This document shows, in pieces, positions 30,277 to 38,727 of a DNA stretch of 64,000 nt; within the stretch, counting starts at the first letter, position 1; the number at the start of each line of letters is the position of its first letter. The notes below the pieces were generated by a model, which was given only the letters and a program-made list of their open reading frames with translations, was not told where the DNA came from and searched no databases. Origin of the DNA: Halofilum ochraceum (lineage in GTDB: Bacteria > Pseudomonadota > Gammaproteobacteria > XJ16 > Halofilaceae); assembly GCF_001614315.2 (NCBI RefSeq), contig NZ_LVEG02000007.1, positions 116,320 to 180,319 on the forward strand. The letters run 5' to 3'. A program made the position numbers and the translations under genes.

Positions 30277-31260
30277 ATGACGGGATCGGGAGACTCTGGC
30301 CTCTGGCGGCCCGTCGCCGGAGCCGACATCCTGCGCCTGCGGGCCCGCATGCGCGGCCGGCTCCGCGCGTTCTTCGACGCGAGCGACGTGCTCGAGGTCG
30401 ATACTCCCGCGCTCTCCGCGGCCGCTCCAACCGAGCCGCGGGTAGAGCCGGTGCGCGCGCGCGTTCTCGGCGAAGACCGCTTCCTGCAGACCTCGCCCGA
30501 ATTCCCCATGAAACGCCTGCTGGCGGCCGGCGTCGGCGATTGCTGGCAACTGGCGCGAGTGTACCGGGACGGTGAACGCGGACGCTGGCATCAGCCCGAG
30601 TTCGATCTGCTCGAGTGGTATCGCCTCGGGTTTGACCATCACGAGCTGATGGAAGAGGTGGAGGCCGTCATCGCGGCCACGCTCGCGCCGGAACGGCCCG
30701 TGCGGGCCGCCGAGTACATCACGTATGCCGACGCGTTCCGCCGTCACGCCGGTGTTGATCCGCTGACGGCGGGCATGGATGAATTGCGCGCCATCGCGGA
30801 TGACAATGGGCTGTCGTCGGTCCCGGGGCTCGACGATCAGGACCGCGATGGCTGGCTCGATCGCCTGCTGACCGGCCTGGTCGCGCCGCGGTTCGCACCC
30901 GATCGGTTGACCTTTCTGTACGACTGGCCGGCCTCGCAGGCCGCGCTGGCGCGCATCGATGCCGCGGATCCGCGCATAGCGGCCCGGTTCGAGGCCTTCT
31001 GGGGCGAACTCGAACTGGCCAACGGCTTCCATGAACTGGCGGACGCCGCCGAGCAGCGGGCGCGCTTCGAGACCGAAAATCGCGCGCGTTACGCCGAGGG
31101 TGTGGCCACGATCCCGGTGGATGAGCGGATGCTGGCGGCGCTCGAAGCGGGACTGCCCGACTGCGCCGGCGTCGCGCTGGGCTTCGATCGGCTGGTCATG
31201 CTGGCCGCCGGAGCGGATACAATCGACGCTGTCCTCCCGTTTCCGTTTGAGCGAGCATGA
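30277..31260 (+). CDS. epmA: EF-P lysine ligase EpmA
   Basis: ATG 30277 gives 327 residues, the usual EpmA (GenX/PoxA) size; a TTG at 30241 would add only 12. It is a class II lysyl-tRNA-synthetase catalytic core without an anticodon-binding domain: motif 1 around VDTPALSAAAPTEP, then FLQTSPEFPMKRLLAAG, motif 2 VYRDGERGRWHQPEFDLLEW and motif 3 GVALGFDRLVML. EpmA activates beta-lysine and joins it to Lys34 of EF-P. A GC hairpin (30198-30218) lies between efp and epmA. Its stop overlaps the start of the HEAGH protein gene by four bases. Confidence 0.95.
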   Translation: MTGSGDSGLWRPVAGADILRLRARMRGRLRAFFDASDVLEVDTPALSAAAPTEPRVEPVRARVLGEDRFLQTSPEFPMKRLLAAGVGDCWQLARVYRDGERGRWHQPEFDLLEWYRLGFDHHELMEEVEAVIAATLAPERPVRAAEYITYADAFRRHAGVDPLTAGMDELRAIADDNGLSSVPGLDDQDRDGWLDRLLTGLVAPRFAPDRLTFLYDWPASQAALARIDAADPRIAARFEAFWGELELANGFHELADAAEQRARFETENRARYAEGVATIPVDERMLAALEAGLPDCAGVALGFDRLVMLAAGADTIDAVLPFPFERA

Positions 31261-31769
31261 GCGATCCCACCGAAAATGACGTCCTGCGGTGCGGCCAGAT
31301 CAACATGGCCCATTTCGAGCGCCTGATCGAAGGTCTTGGGATGACCGTCGTCTGGGTCGACGAGGGCGAGGCCATCCCCGGCACCCATTGGGGTGAGCCG
31401 GAGGCGGGGCTGATCGGCGACCGGCTCTACCTCCGCGGCGATACGCCGGTCCATTCCGCGCTCCATGAGGCCGGGCATTTCGCCTGTATGGACGCGAGCC
31501 GGCGTGAGCGGCTGCATACCGATGCCGGTGGCACGGCGATCGAGGAGTGCGCGGTGTGTTATCTCCAGATCGTGCTGGCGCAGGAACTGCCGGATGTCGG
31601 CAGCGCACGGATGCAGCACGATATGGACCGCTGGGGGTATACCTTCCGCCTCGGCAGTGCCCGCGAATGGTTCGAGCATGACGCGGAAGACGCCCGCGCT
31701 TATCTCGTCGAGCGCAATATCATCGGGGCGATGCGCTGGGCGGCCGAGCGGGGTGGTTCCGGTTCGTAG
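31257..31769 (+). CDS. predicted zinc metalloprotease-like protein (HEAGH)
   Basis: 170 residues, coupled to epmA by an ATGA overlap. The one clear motif is HSALHEAGHFAC, with an HExxH-type zinc site at His70, Glu71 and His74; a third ligand could be one of the two Glu in AIEECAVCYLQ (residues 96-97). Three cysteines lie near the site. No signal peptide or membrane helix is seen, so it is cytoplasmic. No named family was recognised with certainty. Its tight coupling to epmA might be only operon hitch-hiking, or a role linked to EF-P. Confidence 0.7.
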   Translation: MSDPTENDVLRCGQINMAHFERLIEGLGMTVVWVDEGEAIPGTHWGEPEAGLIGDRLYLRGDTPVHSALHEAGHFACMDASRRERLHTDAGGTAIEECAVCYLQIVLAQELPDVGSARMQHDMDRWGYTFRLGSAREWFEHDAEDARAYLVERNIIGAMRWAAERGGSGS

Positions 31770-31785
31770 GAGCGGGCGCGGTGGG
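31765..31785. repeat. degenerate REP-like unit
   Basis: CGTAGGAGCGGGCGCGGTGG (31765-31784) resembles the start of the REP unit repeated at 31893-31916 but loses the second half. It overlaps the last bases of the HEAGH protein gene, so it may supply that gene's stop codon region. Confidence 0.4.
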
Positions 31786-31839
31786 AACACCGCCGGTCCC
31801 GTGTACGCGCTGATCGTCCCCAACCCCCGTGCGGGCACG

Positions 31840-31916
31840 ATCGCGAGCAAGCTCGCTCCTACAGGTGTATTCGCACCGGATTGCAGGATTCATGTAGGAG
31901 CGAGCTTGCTCGCGAT
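31840..31916. repeat. REP-like inverted pair
   Basis: Two facing copies: ATCGCGAGCAAGCTCGCTCC at 31840-31859 (unit to 31863) and TGTAGGAGCGAGCTTGCTCG at 31893-31912 (unit to 31916). They are exact reverse complements over 24 bases, with 29 bases between them. Each unit also contains its own small palindrome (CGAGCAAGCTCG). Well-known REP sequences of Pseudomonas have this form. The surrounding 362 bp (31770-32131) between the HEAGH gene and tRNA-Arg hold no gene, only this pair, a small hairpin (CTGAATTGCG/CAATTCAG near 32034-32056) and the tRNA terminator. Confidence 0.88.
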
Positions 31917-32091
31917 GGGGTCGGCTTGCGGGGCTGTTTCGGGAATTCTGTTTGCGTGTAGACGTGGATGTGGCCTGGGCAGGATTGCCGGGCACGTCCG
32001 TGTGCCCGGTCCTTCGGACTCGCTTCGCTCGCGCTGAATTGCGTCCTGCAATTCAGTCGAACTCAGGTTCTCATCAGGGCTACCCGGATCG

Positions 32092-32134
32092 CCAGATAAG
32101 GAAAGCCGGCACGCAGCCGGCTTTCCTTATCTGG
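32092..32134 (-). terminator. hairpin terminator of tRNA-Arg
   Basis: A perfect 19-base inverted repeat: CCAGATAAGGAAAGCCGGC (32092-32110) and its complement (32116-32134) around a five-base loop ACGCA. It lies directly after the tRNA in its direction of transcription and includes the encoded CCA end of the tRNA in the stem. There is no long T-run, so it may work as a processing or termination hairpin. Confidence 0.75.
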
Positions 32135-32208
32135 CGCCCCGGGCAGGACTCGAACCTGCGACCACTCCCTTAGGAGGGGAGTGCTCTATCCAGCTGAGCT
32201 ACCGGGGC
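32132..32208 (-). tRNA. tRNA-Arg (anticodon CCT)
   Basis: A 77-base cloverleaf on the minus strand. The acceptor stem pairs GCCCCGG with CCGGGGC; the D arm is AGCTCAGCTGGATAGAGC; the anticodon stem CTCCC/GGGAG holds the loop CTCCTAA, so the anticodon is CCT (reads AGG). The T arm contains GGTTCGAGTCC and the CCA end is encoded. Confidence 0.95.
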
Positions 32209-32283
32209 GGGTGACGCGGTTGTACCGGTGGGGGCGGGTGCGGTCAAGCCGCGCGGTGGCCATTCCCGGCGATCAGCGGCTGA

Positions 32284-33771
32284 TCAGCCCGAATCGGTTA
32301 CGTGGCGCACCGCCCGGTGCCAGCCCGCAAGGCGGCGATCGCGTTCCTCGTTCGTGATCGAGGGCTCGAAGCGCGCCTCCAGCGCCCACTGGCCGCGTAC
32401 TTCCTCCAGGGAGCCCCAGACGCCGTGGCCGAGGCCCGCGAGGTAGCTGGCGCCGAGGGCCGTGGTCTCGGTATCGCGCGGGCGTTCCACCGAGACGCCG
32501 ACCAGGTCGGCCAGGCGCTGCAGGAGCCAGTTGTTGGGCACCATCCCGCCATCAACGCGCAGCTCGCGCACCGGCGTGTTCGCATCGGCGGCCATGGCGA
32601 CGACCAGGTCGTGGGTCTGGTAGCACACCGCCTCGAGCGCGGCGCGGGTCAGTTCGGGGACACCGGTTTTGCGGGTGAGACCGAAGATGGCGCCGCGGGC
32701 ATCGGGATCCCAGTAGGGCGCGCCGAGGCCGGTGAAAGCGGGCACCAGGTAGACGTCGTCGTCGGGATCGGCCCGGCGGGCGTATTCCTCGCTGTCGGTC
32801 GCACTCTCGAGCATGCCGAGGTCATCGCGGAGCCATTTGATCGTGGCGCCGGCGACAAAGATCGAACCTTCGAGCGCGTAGGTGGGCTGGCCCGCGAGCC
32901 GATAGGCCATCGTCGTCAGCAGGCGATTGTGTGACGTGACCGGCGTCGGCCCCGTGTTCATCAGGGCGAAACAACCCGTGCCGTAGGTGCTCTTGATCAT
33001 GCCGGGCGTGAAGCAGGTCTGGCCCACCACGGCGGCGTGCTGGTCGCCGGCGACCCCGCGGATCGGCAGGGCTCGGCCGATATAGCCGGAATCCGCGCTC
33101 CCGAAATCGTCTGCCGAGTCGAGCACCGTGGGCAGCATCGAGCGGGGGACGTCGAACAGCGCGAGCAGTTCATCGTCCCAGCGCTGCTCATGGATATTGA
33201 ACAGCATCGTCCGCGATGCGTTGGTCGCGTCGGTGGCGTGCACGCGGCCGCCCGTAAGGCGCCAGATGAGCCAGCTGTCGACCGTGCCGAAGGCGAGCCG
33301 CCCGGCGGTCGCCTTGTCGCGGGCGCCCGGTACGTTGTCGAGGATCCAGGCCACCTTGGTGGCCGAGAAATAGGGGTCGAGGAGCAGGCCCGAGCGCTCC
33401 GTGACCTGCGCTTCGTAACCCTCCGATTTGAGGCGTGCGCAGTACTCGGCCGTTCTGCGGTCCTGCCAGACGATGGCGTTGTGTATGGCCTCGCCCGAGC
33501 GGGTATCCCAGACCACCGTGGTCTCGCGCTGGTTCGTGATGCCCAGTGCGACCACATCGACGCCCTCGCGGTCGGCTTGGCCCAATGCTTCGCGCGCGAC
33601 CCGCAGCGTCGATTGCCAGAGATCCTCGGGATCGTGTTCGACCCAGCCGCCATGCGGGTAATGCTGATCGAACTCGAGTTGGGATGACGCGACCACGCGC
33701 CCGCGAAAATCATGGACGATGGCGCGGGAACTGGTGGTCCCCTGGTCGATCGCGAGAATTCCGCCCGGCAT
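32284..33771 (-). CDS. glpK: glycerol kinase
   Basis: 495 residues, the normal GlpK length. FGGY-kinase signatures are clear: the ATP phosphate loop [35 protein letters not shown], the catalytic Asp in [13 protein letters not shown], and the C-terminal [15 protein letters not shown]. It phosphorylates glycerol to glycerol 3-phosphate in the cytoplasm. It diverges from glpR across a 184 bp region that holds a GlpR-like operator and a possible promoter. The rest of the glycerol regulon (glpD and an ABC glycerol importer) is on the other side. Confidence 0.97.
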   Translation of the reverse strand: MPGGILAIDQGTTSSRAIVHDFRGRVVASSQLEFDQHYPHGGWVEHDPEDLWQSTLRVAREALGQADREGVDVVALGITNQRETTVVWDTRSGEAIHNAIVWQDRRTAEYCARLKSEGYEAQVTERSGLLLDPYFSATKVAWILDNVPGARDKATAGRLAFGTVDSWLIWRLTGGRVHATDATNASRTMLFNIHEQRWDDELLALFDVPRSMLPTVLDSADDFGSADSGYIGRALPIRGVAGDQHAAVVGQTCFTPGMIKSTYGTGCFALMNTGPTPVTSHNRLLTTMAYRLAGQPTYALEGSIFVAGATIKWLRDDLGMLESATDSEEYARRADPDDDVYLVPAFTGLGAPYWDPDARGAIFGLTRKTGVPELTRAALEAVCYQTHDLVVAMAADANTPVRELRVDGGMVPNNWLLQRLADLVGVSVERPRDTETTALGASYLAGLGHGVWGSLEEVRGQWALEARFEPSITNEERDRRLAGWHRAVRHVTDSG

Positions 33772-33840
33772 GGCCCCGCCTCCTCACTGATTGTTCCCGG
33801 CAACCCGGTAGTACGCATGCGTTGTCCGCTCGACGCGACA

Positions 33841-33868
33841 ATCATCGATCGATTATGAAAAATGTCAA
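33841..33868 (-). promoter_or_regulatory. candidate glpK promoter
   Basis: On the minus strand a perfect TTGACA (33868-33863) is followed after 16 bases by GATGAT (33846-33841), a weak -10. It lies about 70 bp upstream of glpK, and a GlpR-like operator lies just upstream of the -35. Confidence 0.4.
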
Positions 33869-33873
33869 GCGCG

Positions 33874-33891
33874 GATGTTCGAAACCGAAAA
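33874..33891. promoter_or_regulatory. GlpR-like operator in glpK/glpR region
   Basis: GATGTTCGAAACCGAAAA. It agrees in 15 of 18 positions with the complement of the site in front of glpD (AATGTTCGAAAGTGAAAA) and contains ATGTTCG, the core of known GlpR operators. It sits between divergent glpK and glpR. Confidence 0.65.
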
Positions 33892-33955
33892 AATCGATTA
33901 CCCTCTGTGACCTCTGGCCGATGCGGGCCTGACGCGATACTGAAAGAGGCGAGAT

Positions 33956-34753
33956 ATGGCGTCGGACGATCACAGGGACGACCTGAACACGCGCCAGCGG
34001 GCCATGCTTGCACTGGTCCGCGAACAGGGTTTCGTTGCCATCGAGGAGCTCGCTCGCCATTTCGAGGTGACGACGCAGACCATTCGCCGGGACGTCAATG
34101 CCCTGTGTGATGGCGGCCTGCTGCGCCGTTATCACGGCGGCGCGGGGCTGGCCTCCAGCGTCCAGAACGAGCCCTACACCGCGCGCCAGGTCTCGCGCCG
34201 GGCCGAAAAACAGCGCATCGCGCGCGCGGTCGCCCGCCAGATTCCCGATCAGGCGTCCCTGTTCATTACGCTCGGGACCACGGCCGAAGCGGTCGCAGAG
34301 GCGTTGTCGGATCACCGCGATCTGCGTGTAATCACCAATAATCTCAATGTGGCCAACATCCTGATCGATAACGCGTCCTGTGAGGTCATCATCGCCGGCG
34401 GGGTCGTGCGCGCGCGCGATCGTGGCGTGACCGGCGAGGCGACCATCGATTTCATGAATCAGTTCAAGGTGGATTACGCCGTCATGGGGATCTCCGGGAT
34501 CGACCGGGATGGTGCGTTGCTCGACTTCGACTACCACGAGGTGCGGGTGCTCCAGGCGATCATCGCGAACGCCCGGGCCGTGTATCTTGCCGCCGACGCG
34601 ACCAAATTCGGGCGCAATGCCATGGTTCGCGTGGGTGAGCTTTCGCAGATCGACGCCCTGTTCACGGATGAACCGCCGCCCACCGGCATCCAGCGCCTGC
34701 TGGCCGATGCCGGTGCCAGCCTCTTTCTGGCCCCGGAGGAAGCGGGTGCGTGA
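33956..34753 (+). CDS. glpR: DeoR-family repressor GlpR
   Basis: 265 residues. The N-terminal DeoR helix-turn-helix is plain: NTRQRAMLALVREQGFVAIEELARHFEVT followed by TIRRDVNALCDGGLLRRYHGG. The C-terminal sugar-phosphate-sensing domain has LGTTAEAVAEAL, ITNNLNVANIL, IIAGGVVRARDRGVTGE and the DGALLDFDY segment. GlpR proteins bind glycerol 3-phosphate and then release the glp operators. The gene lies between glpK and glpD, and two matching operator sites flank it. Confidence 0.93.
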   Translation: MASDDHRDDLNTRQRAMLALVREQGFVAIEELARHFEVTTQTIRRDVNALCDGGLLRRYHGGAGLASSVQNEPYTARQVSRRAEKQRIARAVARQIPDQASLFITLGTTAEAVAEALSDHRDLRVITNNLNVANILIDNASCEVIIAGGVVRARDRGVTGEATIDFMNQFKVDYAVMGISGIDRDGALLDFDYHEVRVLQAIIANARAVYLAADATKFGRNAMVRVGELSQIDALFTDEPPPTGIQRLLADAGASLFLAPEEAGA

Positions 34754-34857
34754 TCGAAGGCCGACCGGTGTACCGGCTTGCGGTTCGGTCGCCGGTCATG
34801 CCGCCCGCGGAGATTCCGGTTTCGAATAACGGGGAATGCGGCTAGCAGATTTTCGAC

Positions 34858-34900
34858 TTGTCACAAAAGTGAAAACGGATTATTTTCACTTTCGAACATT
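34858..34900 (+). promoter_or_regulatory. glpD promoter with overlapping GlpR operator
   Basis: A sigma-70 type promoter: TTGTCA (34858-34863), 17-base spacer, TATTTT (34881-34886). The operator TTTTCACTTTCGAACATT (34883-34900) covers the -10 and the start region. A perfect inverted repeat AGTGAAAA/TTTTCACT (34869-34876, 34883-34890) gives a second half-site. It should control glpD and perhaps the whole downstream ABC operon. Confidence 0.6.
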
Positions 34901-34960
34901 CCGCTACCCGAACCACGGCCGACGATGATCGGCACGAGGGGCAACCGCAACCGTGAGCCG

Positions 34961-36496
34961 ATGTTGATGCCGGATTCCGGGACGTTCGATCTACTGGTGG
35001 TCGGTGGTGGCATCAACGGTGCCGGCATCGCCCGCGATGCCGCCGGGCGCGGGCTCGATGTCGCGCTCTGTGAGCAGGGGGATCTCGGCAATTACACCTC
35101 TTCGGCCAGCACGAAACTGATCCACGGCGGGCTGCGCTATCTCGAATATTACGAGTTCGGTCTCGTGCGCAAGGCGCTGCTCGAGCGCGAGGTCCTTCTC
35201 GGCATCGCCCCGCACATCATCTGGCCCATGCAGTTCGTCATGCCGCACGTAAAGGCGCTCCGCCCCGCTTGGATGATCCGTGCGGGGCTTTTCCTGTATG
35301 ACCATCTCGGCGGCTCCGGGAGCCTGCCCGGCTCCCGCGGCATCGCGCTGCACGGGCATGTCGCCGGGGGGTCGCTACGGCCTGAGCTGAAGAAGGGGTT
35401 CGTGTACTCGGACTGCTGGGTGCAGGACGCGCGGCTGGTGGTGCTCAATGCCATCGACGCCGCCGAGCGCGGTGCAACCGTGTGGTCGCGGACGCGCTGC
35501 GTGGCGGCCGAACGCCGCGCTGACGACTGGAAGGTCACGCTGCGATCGACCATCGATGGCGATGAGTGGACGGTTCATACAAAGGCGATCGTGAATGCGG
35601 CCGGTCCCTGGGTGTCGGAGCTGCTTAACGATACCGGGGGCTTTGCCAGTCGGCATCGGGTGCACCTGGTCAAGGGCAGCCACATCATCGTGCCGCGTCT
35701 GTTCGAGCATGAGTACGCCTACATCTTCCAGAACACCGATCGCCGTGTCGTGTTCGCGATCCCGTACGAGCGCGACTTCACGCTGATCGGGACCACGGAT
35801 GTTCCCTATACCGGCGATCCCGCCGAGGCCCGGACCTCGCCGGAGGAAATCGAATACCTCTGCGACGCGGTCAATCGCTATTTCGCCGAGTCGGTCGGGC
35901 CGGACGATGTGGTATTCACGTATGCCGGTGTTCGCCCGCTGCATGATGATTCGGAATCGGGCAGTGCGTCTGCCATGAGCCGCGACTACTCGCTGGATCT
36001 GGATACGCGTCAGGCGCCCGTGCTCACCGTGCTCGGCGGCAAGCTCACCACGTACCGGAAACTGGCCGTGGAGGCCATGGACCGGCTGACGCCACTGCTC
36101 GGCGGCGACGGCACCGGGTGGACCGGACGGGCGCCGCTCCCGGGCGGGGATATCGGCGAAGCGGGGTTCGATACGTTCCTGGCGTCGCTGCGGCGGCGCT
36201 ATTCCTGGTTACCCGAGGAGATGGCATGGCGCCTGGCACGGAACTACGGGACCCGTGTCGAGGGCATCCTGGCGGGGGCGGCATCGCTCGACGAACTCGG
36301 CCATCATTTCGGGGGCGATCTCTACGAAGCGGAAGTGCGTTATCTTACTCAGCATGAGTGGGCCATGACCGCCGAAGATGTGCTCTGGCGCCGCAGCAAG
36401 CTGGGACTGCAACTGACCATGGATGAGCAGGCGGATGTGGAGAACCGGATGGCGAACGGTCTCGCGCATCCGCTCCCCGGGACGGCGAGCCGATGA
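34961..36496 (+). CDS. glpD: aerobic glycerol-3-phosphate dehydrogenase
   Basis: From ATG 34961 it is 511 residues, matching GlpD; ATGs at 34925 and 34967 are also in frame. The FAD site is FDLLVVGGGINGAGIARDAAGRG, cut here as VVGGGINGAGIA near the N-terminus. Other GlpD marks are TSSASTKLIHGGLRYLE, GLFLYDHLGG, IVNAAGPWV, LVKGSHIIVPR, GTTDVPY, YAGVRPL and GGKLTTYRKLA. It oxidises glycerol 3-phosphate to dihydroxyacetone phosphate at the inner membrane and passes electrons to quinone. Its stop overlaps the next gene (ATGA), so dehydrogenase and importer are cotranscribed. Confidence 0.96.
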   Translation: MLMPDSGTFDLLVVGGGINGAGIARDAAGRGLDVALCEQGDLGNYTSSASTKLIHGGLRYLEYYEFGLVRKALLEREVLLGIAPHIIWPMQFVMPHVKALRPAWMIRAGLFLYDHLGGSGSLPGSRGIALHGHVAGGSLRPELKKGFVYSDCWVQDARLVVLNAIDAAERGATVWSRTRCVAAERRADDWKVTLRSTIDGDEWTVHTKAIVNAAGPWVSELLNDTGGFASRHRVHLVKGSHIIVPRLFEHEYAYIFQNTDRRVVFAIPYERDFTLIGTTDVPYTGDPAEARTSPEEIEYLCDAVNRYFAESVGPDDVVFTYAGVRPLHDDSESGSASAMSRDYSLDLDTRQAPVLTVLGGKLTTYRKLAVEAMDRLTPLLGGDGTGWTGRAPLPGGDIGEAGFDTFLASLRRRYSWLPEEMAWRLARNYGTRVEGILAGAASLDELGHHFGGDLYEAEVRYLTQHEWAMTAEDVLWRRSKLGLQLTMDEQADVENRMANGLAHPLPGTASR

Positions 36497-37587
36497 CACT
36501 GCGACTGGAAGGCGTCAGCAAGTATGTCCACGGCGAAATGCATATCGATCATGTCGATATGGCATGCGAGCCGGGCCAGGCGACCGTGCTGCTGGGGCTG
36601 ACGCAGGCCGGCAAGACCACGCTCATGCGTCTGATGGCCGGCCTCGACCGACCGGGCAGCGGCCGGATTTTGATGGACGAGCGCGATGTAACCCGTGTCC
36701 CGGTCCGCAAGCGCAACGTCGCGATGGTCTATCAGCAGTTCATCAACTATCCATCGCTCAGCGTCTACGACAATATCGCCTCCCCTCTGAAACTCGCGCG
36801 GATCTCGAAGGCCGAGATCGACCGCCGCGTGCGCGCGGAAGCGGAGCGGATGCAGATCGACCATCTGCTTGACCGCCTGCCGGCGGAACTCTCGGGGGGC
36901 CAGCAGCAGCGCACCGCCATGGCCCGGGCGCTGGTATGCGACGCGGAACTGCTGTTGCTGGATGAACCGCTGATCAACCTCGACTACAAGCTGCGCGAAC
37001 AGCTCCGGGAGGACCTCCAGCAGATATTCCGCGAACGCAACACGGTGATCGTATACGCCACGACCGAGCCACTCGAGGCGCTGACGCTCGGTGGCACCAC
37101 CGCCGTGATGCATGAAGGCCGCCTCGTTCAGCACGGCCCGACGCCGGATGTCTATCACCGGCCCGCAAGCGTGGCCGTATCGCAGGTCTTCAGCGACCCG
37201 CCCATGAATCTGTTTGCCGGCGAACTCGAGAACGGCGAACTTTCGCTCGGTGCCGAGGCGCGTTTCGCGGCGCCCACCCATCTGCGCGATCTCCCGCCCG
37301 GTCGTTACCGTTTCGGCGTCCGCCCCGGGCAGATCCATCTCCGGAATCCGCAAGAGACGCGGATGGCGCTGACCGGCGAGGTGGAAGTCGCCGAGATCGC
37401 CGGGTCGGAGACGTACATCCATGTCCGTCATGGCGAGGCATCGTGGGTCGTGCAGGTCGAGGGCGTGCACACCTACCGGCTGGGGGATCCGATCACGGTC
37501 TACATCGAGCCGGAGCGCCTGTTCGCGTTCGACAGCGCGGGCCGGCTTGCCGCCGCCCCGGACTCGGCCCGGCCGGATGCGGGGTAA
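36493..37587 (+). CDS. glpS: glycerol ABC importer ATPase GlpS
   Basis: 364 residues, a MalK/UgpC-type ATPase with a C-terminal regulatory OB-like domain. Walker A is unusual, GLTQAGKTT (residues 35-43), with Gln38 in place of the usual Gly. The Q-loop is VAMVYQQFINYPSLS, the signature LSGGQQQR (133-140) and Walker B LLLLDEP (153-159). The H-loop is YATTEP, so the switch His is replaced by Thr191. The signature is thus good but its own ATP site is weakened; the partner GlpT shows the reverse. It is the first importer gene after glpD, with a four-base overlap. It belongs to the GlpSTPQV glycerol transporter described in Rhizobium. Confidence 0.88.
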   Translation: MTLRLEGVSKYVHGEMHIDHVDMACEPGQATVLLGLTQAGKTTLMRLMAGLDRPGSGRILMDERDVTRVPVRKRNVAMVYQQFINYPSLSVYDNIASPLKLARISKAEIDRRVRAEAERMQIDHLLDRLPAELSGGQQQRTAMARALVCDAELLLLDEPLINLDYKLREQLREDLQQIFRERNTVIVYATTEPLEALTLGGTTAVMHEGRLVQHGPTPDVYHRPASVAVSQVFSDPPMNLFAGELENGELSLGAEARFAAPTHLRDLPPGRYRFGVRPGQIHLRNPQETRMALTGEVEVAEIAGSETYIHVRHGEASWVVQVEGVHTYRLGDPITVYIEPERLFAFDSAGRLAAAPDSARPDAG

Positions 37588-37611
37588 ACGCCGATATGCG
37601 CGGGAGAGCAC

Positions 37612-38694
37612 ATGGCGAAGATTGAACTCAGGAACCTGGCGCACTCCTACGGCGGTAATCCCTCCGGGCCGGAAGATTACGCGCTGCGTCGCATGGATCA
37701 CGTCTGGGAAGACGGTGGCGCCTACGCGCTGCTGGGTCCCTCCGGCTGCGGCAAGACGACGCTTCTGAACATTATTTCGGGTCTGGTCCAGCCATCGGAA
37801 GGACAGGTGGTTTTCGATGGCCAGGAAGTCAACGCACTGCCGACCGAACGCCGCAATGTGGCCCAGGTATTCCAGTTCCCGGTGCTCTACGACACCATGT
37901 CGGTCTACGACAATCTGGCGTTCCCGCTGCGCAACCGTCGTATCCCGGAAGACCGCGTCCGCGAGCGCGTCGAGGAGATCGCGACGATGCTCGACCTGGG
38001 AGACGTCCTCAAGCGTAGGGCGGTCAATCTCAGTGCCGATGCGAAACAGAAGATCTCGGTTGGACGCGGCCTCGTCCGCAGCGATGTCGCGGCGGTACTT
38101 TTCGACGAACCCCTGACGGTCATCGACCCCCACCTCAAATGGCGGCTGCGGCGCAAACTCAAGGAAATCCACGAGCGCCTGAAGCTGACACTCGTCTACG
38201 TTACCCACGATCAGACCGAGGCGCTGACCTTCGCCGACCGGATTGTCGTCATGTCGGAGGGTGAAGTCGTACAACTGGGCACGCCCCAGGAACTCTTTGA
38301 GCGCCCGGCCCATACGTTTGTCGGCTACTTCATCGGCAGTCCGGGGATGAATTTCCTCGACTGCGGCCTCGATGGCGATGCCGCGGTCGTCGAGGGTCAC
38401 CGGATTCCGCTGTCCGAGGAGGTCCTCGCGGCCAGCGGACGAGCCGCGGGGCGTCTGGAGATCGGTATTCGTCCGGAGTTCCTCGAGTTGACCGGTGAAT
38501 CGGGCGACGGCCTGCCGGTGGAGATCGAATTCGTGGAGGACCGGGGCACCCATCGCCTGGTGAAGACCCGGGCGGCCAATAACGAACTGTTCGTCAAGCT
38601 GCGGGACGATCAGCCGGTGCCGGGGGATCGGGCACGGCTGCGTTTCCCGCCGGAATGGACACTGCTCTACGCGGACAGCCGCCTCGTGCGTTGA
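37612..38694 (+). CDS. glpT: glycerol ABC importer ATPase GlpT
   Basis: 360 residues; GGGAG lies upstream of ATG 37612. Walker A is canonical, GPSGCGKTT (42-50); the Q-loop is VAQVFQFPVLYDTMS, Walker B VLFDEP (162-167), and His199 is present in YVTHDQTEAL. The signature motif is degenerate: LSADAKQK (140-147) replaces LSGGQ. The ATP site made by GlpT Walker motifs and the GlpS signature should be active, while the other site should be weak. It carries the usual C-terminal MalK-like regulatory domain. This glpT is an ABC ATPase and not the E. coli glycerol-3-phosphate antiporter of the same name. Confidence 0.88.
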   Translation: MAKIELRNLAHSYGGNPSGPEDYALRRMDHVWEDGGAYALLGPSGCGKTTLLNIISGLVQPSEGQVVFDGQEVNALPTERRNVAQVFQFPVLYDTMSVYDNLAFPLRNRRIPEDRVRERVEEIATMLDLGDVLKRRAVNLSADAKQKISVGRGLVRSDVAAVLFDEPLTVIDPHLKWRLRRKLKEIHERLKLTLVYVTHDQTEALTFADRIVVMSEGEVVQLGTPQELFERPAHTFVGYFIGSPGMNFLDCGLDGDAAVVEGHRIPLSEEVLAASGRAAGRLEIGIRPEFLELTGESGDGLPVEIEFVEDRGTHRLVKTRAANNELFVKLRDDQPVPGDRARLRFPPEWTLLYADSRLVR

Positions 38695-38727
38695 TCCGTG
38701 TACTGATCGAGGGGCCGGAGTCGGGCT

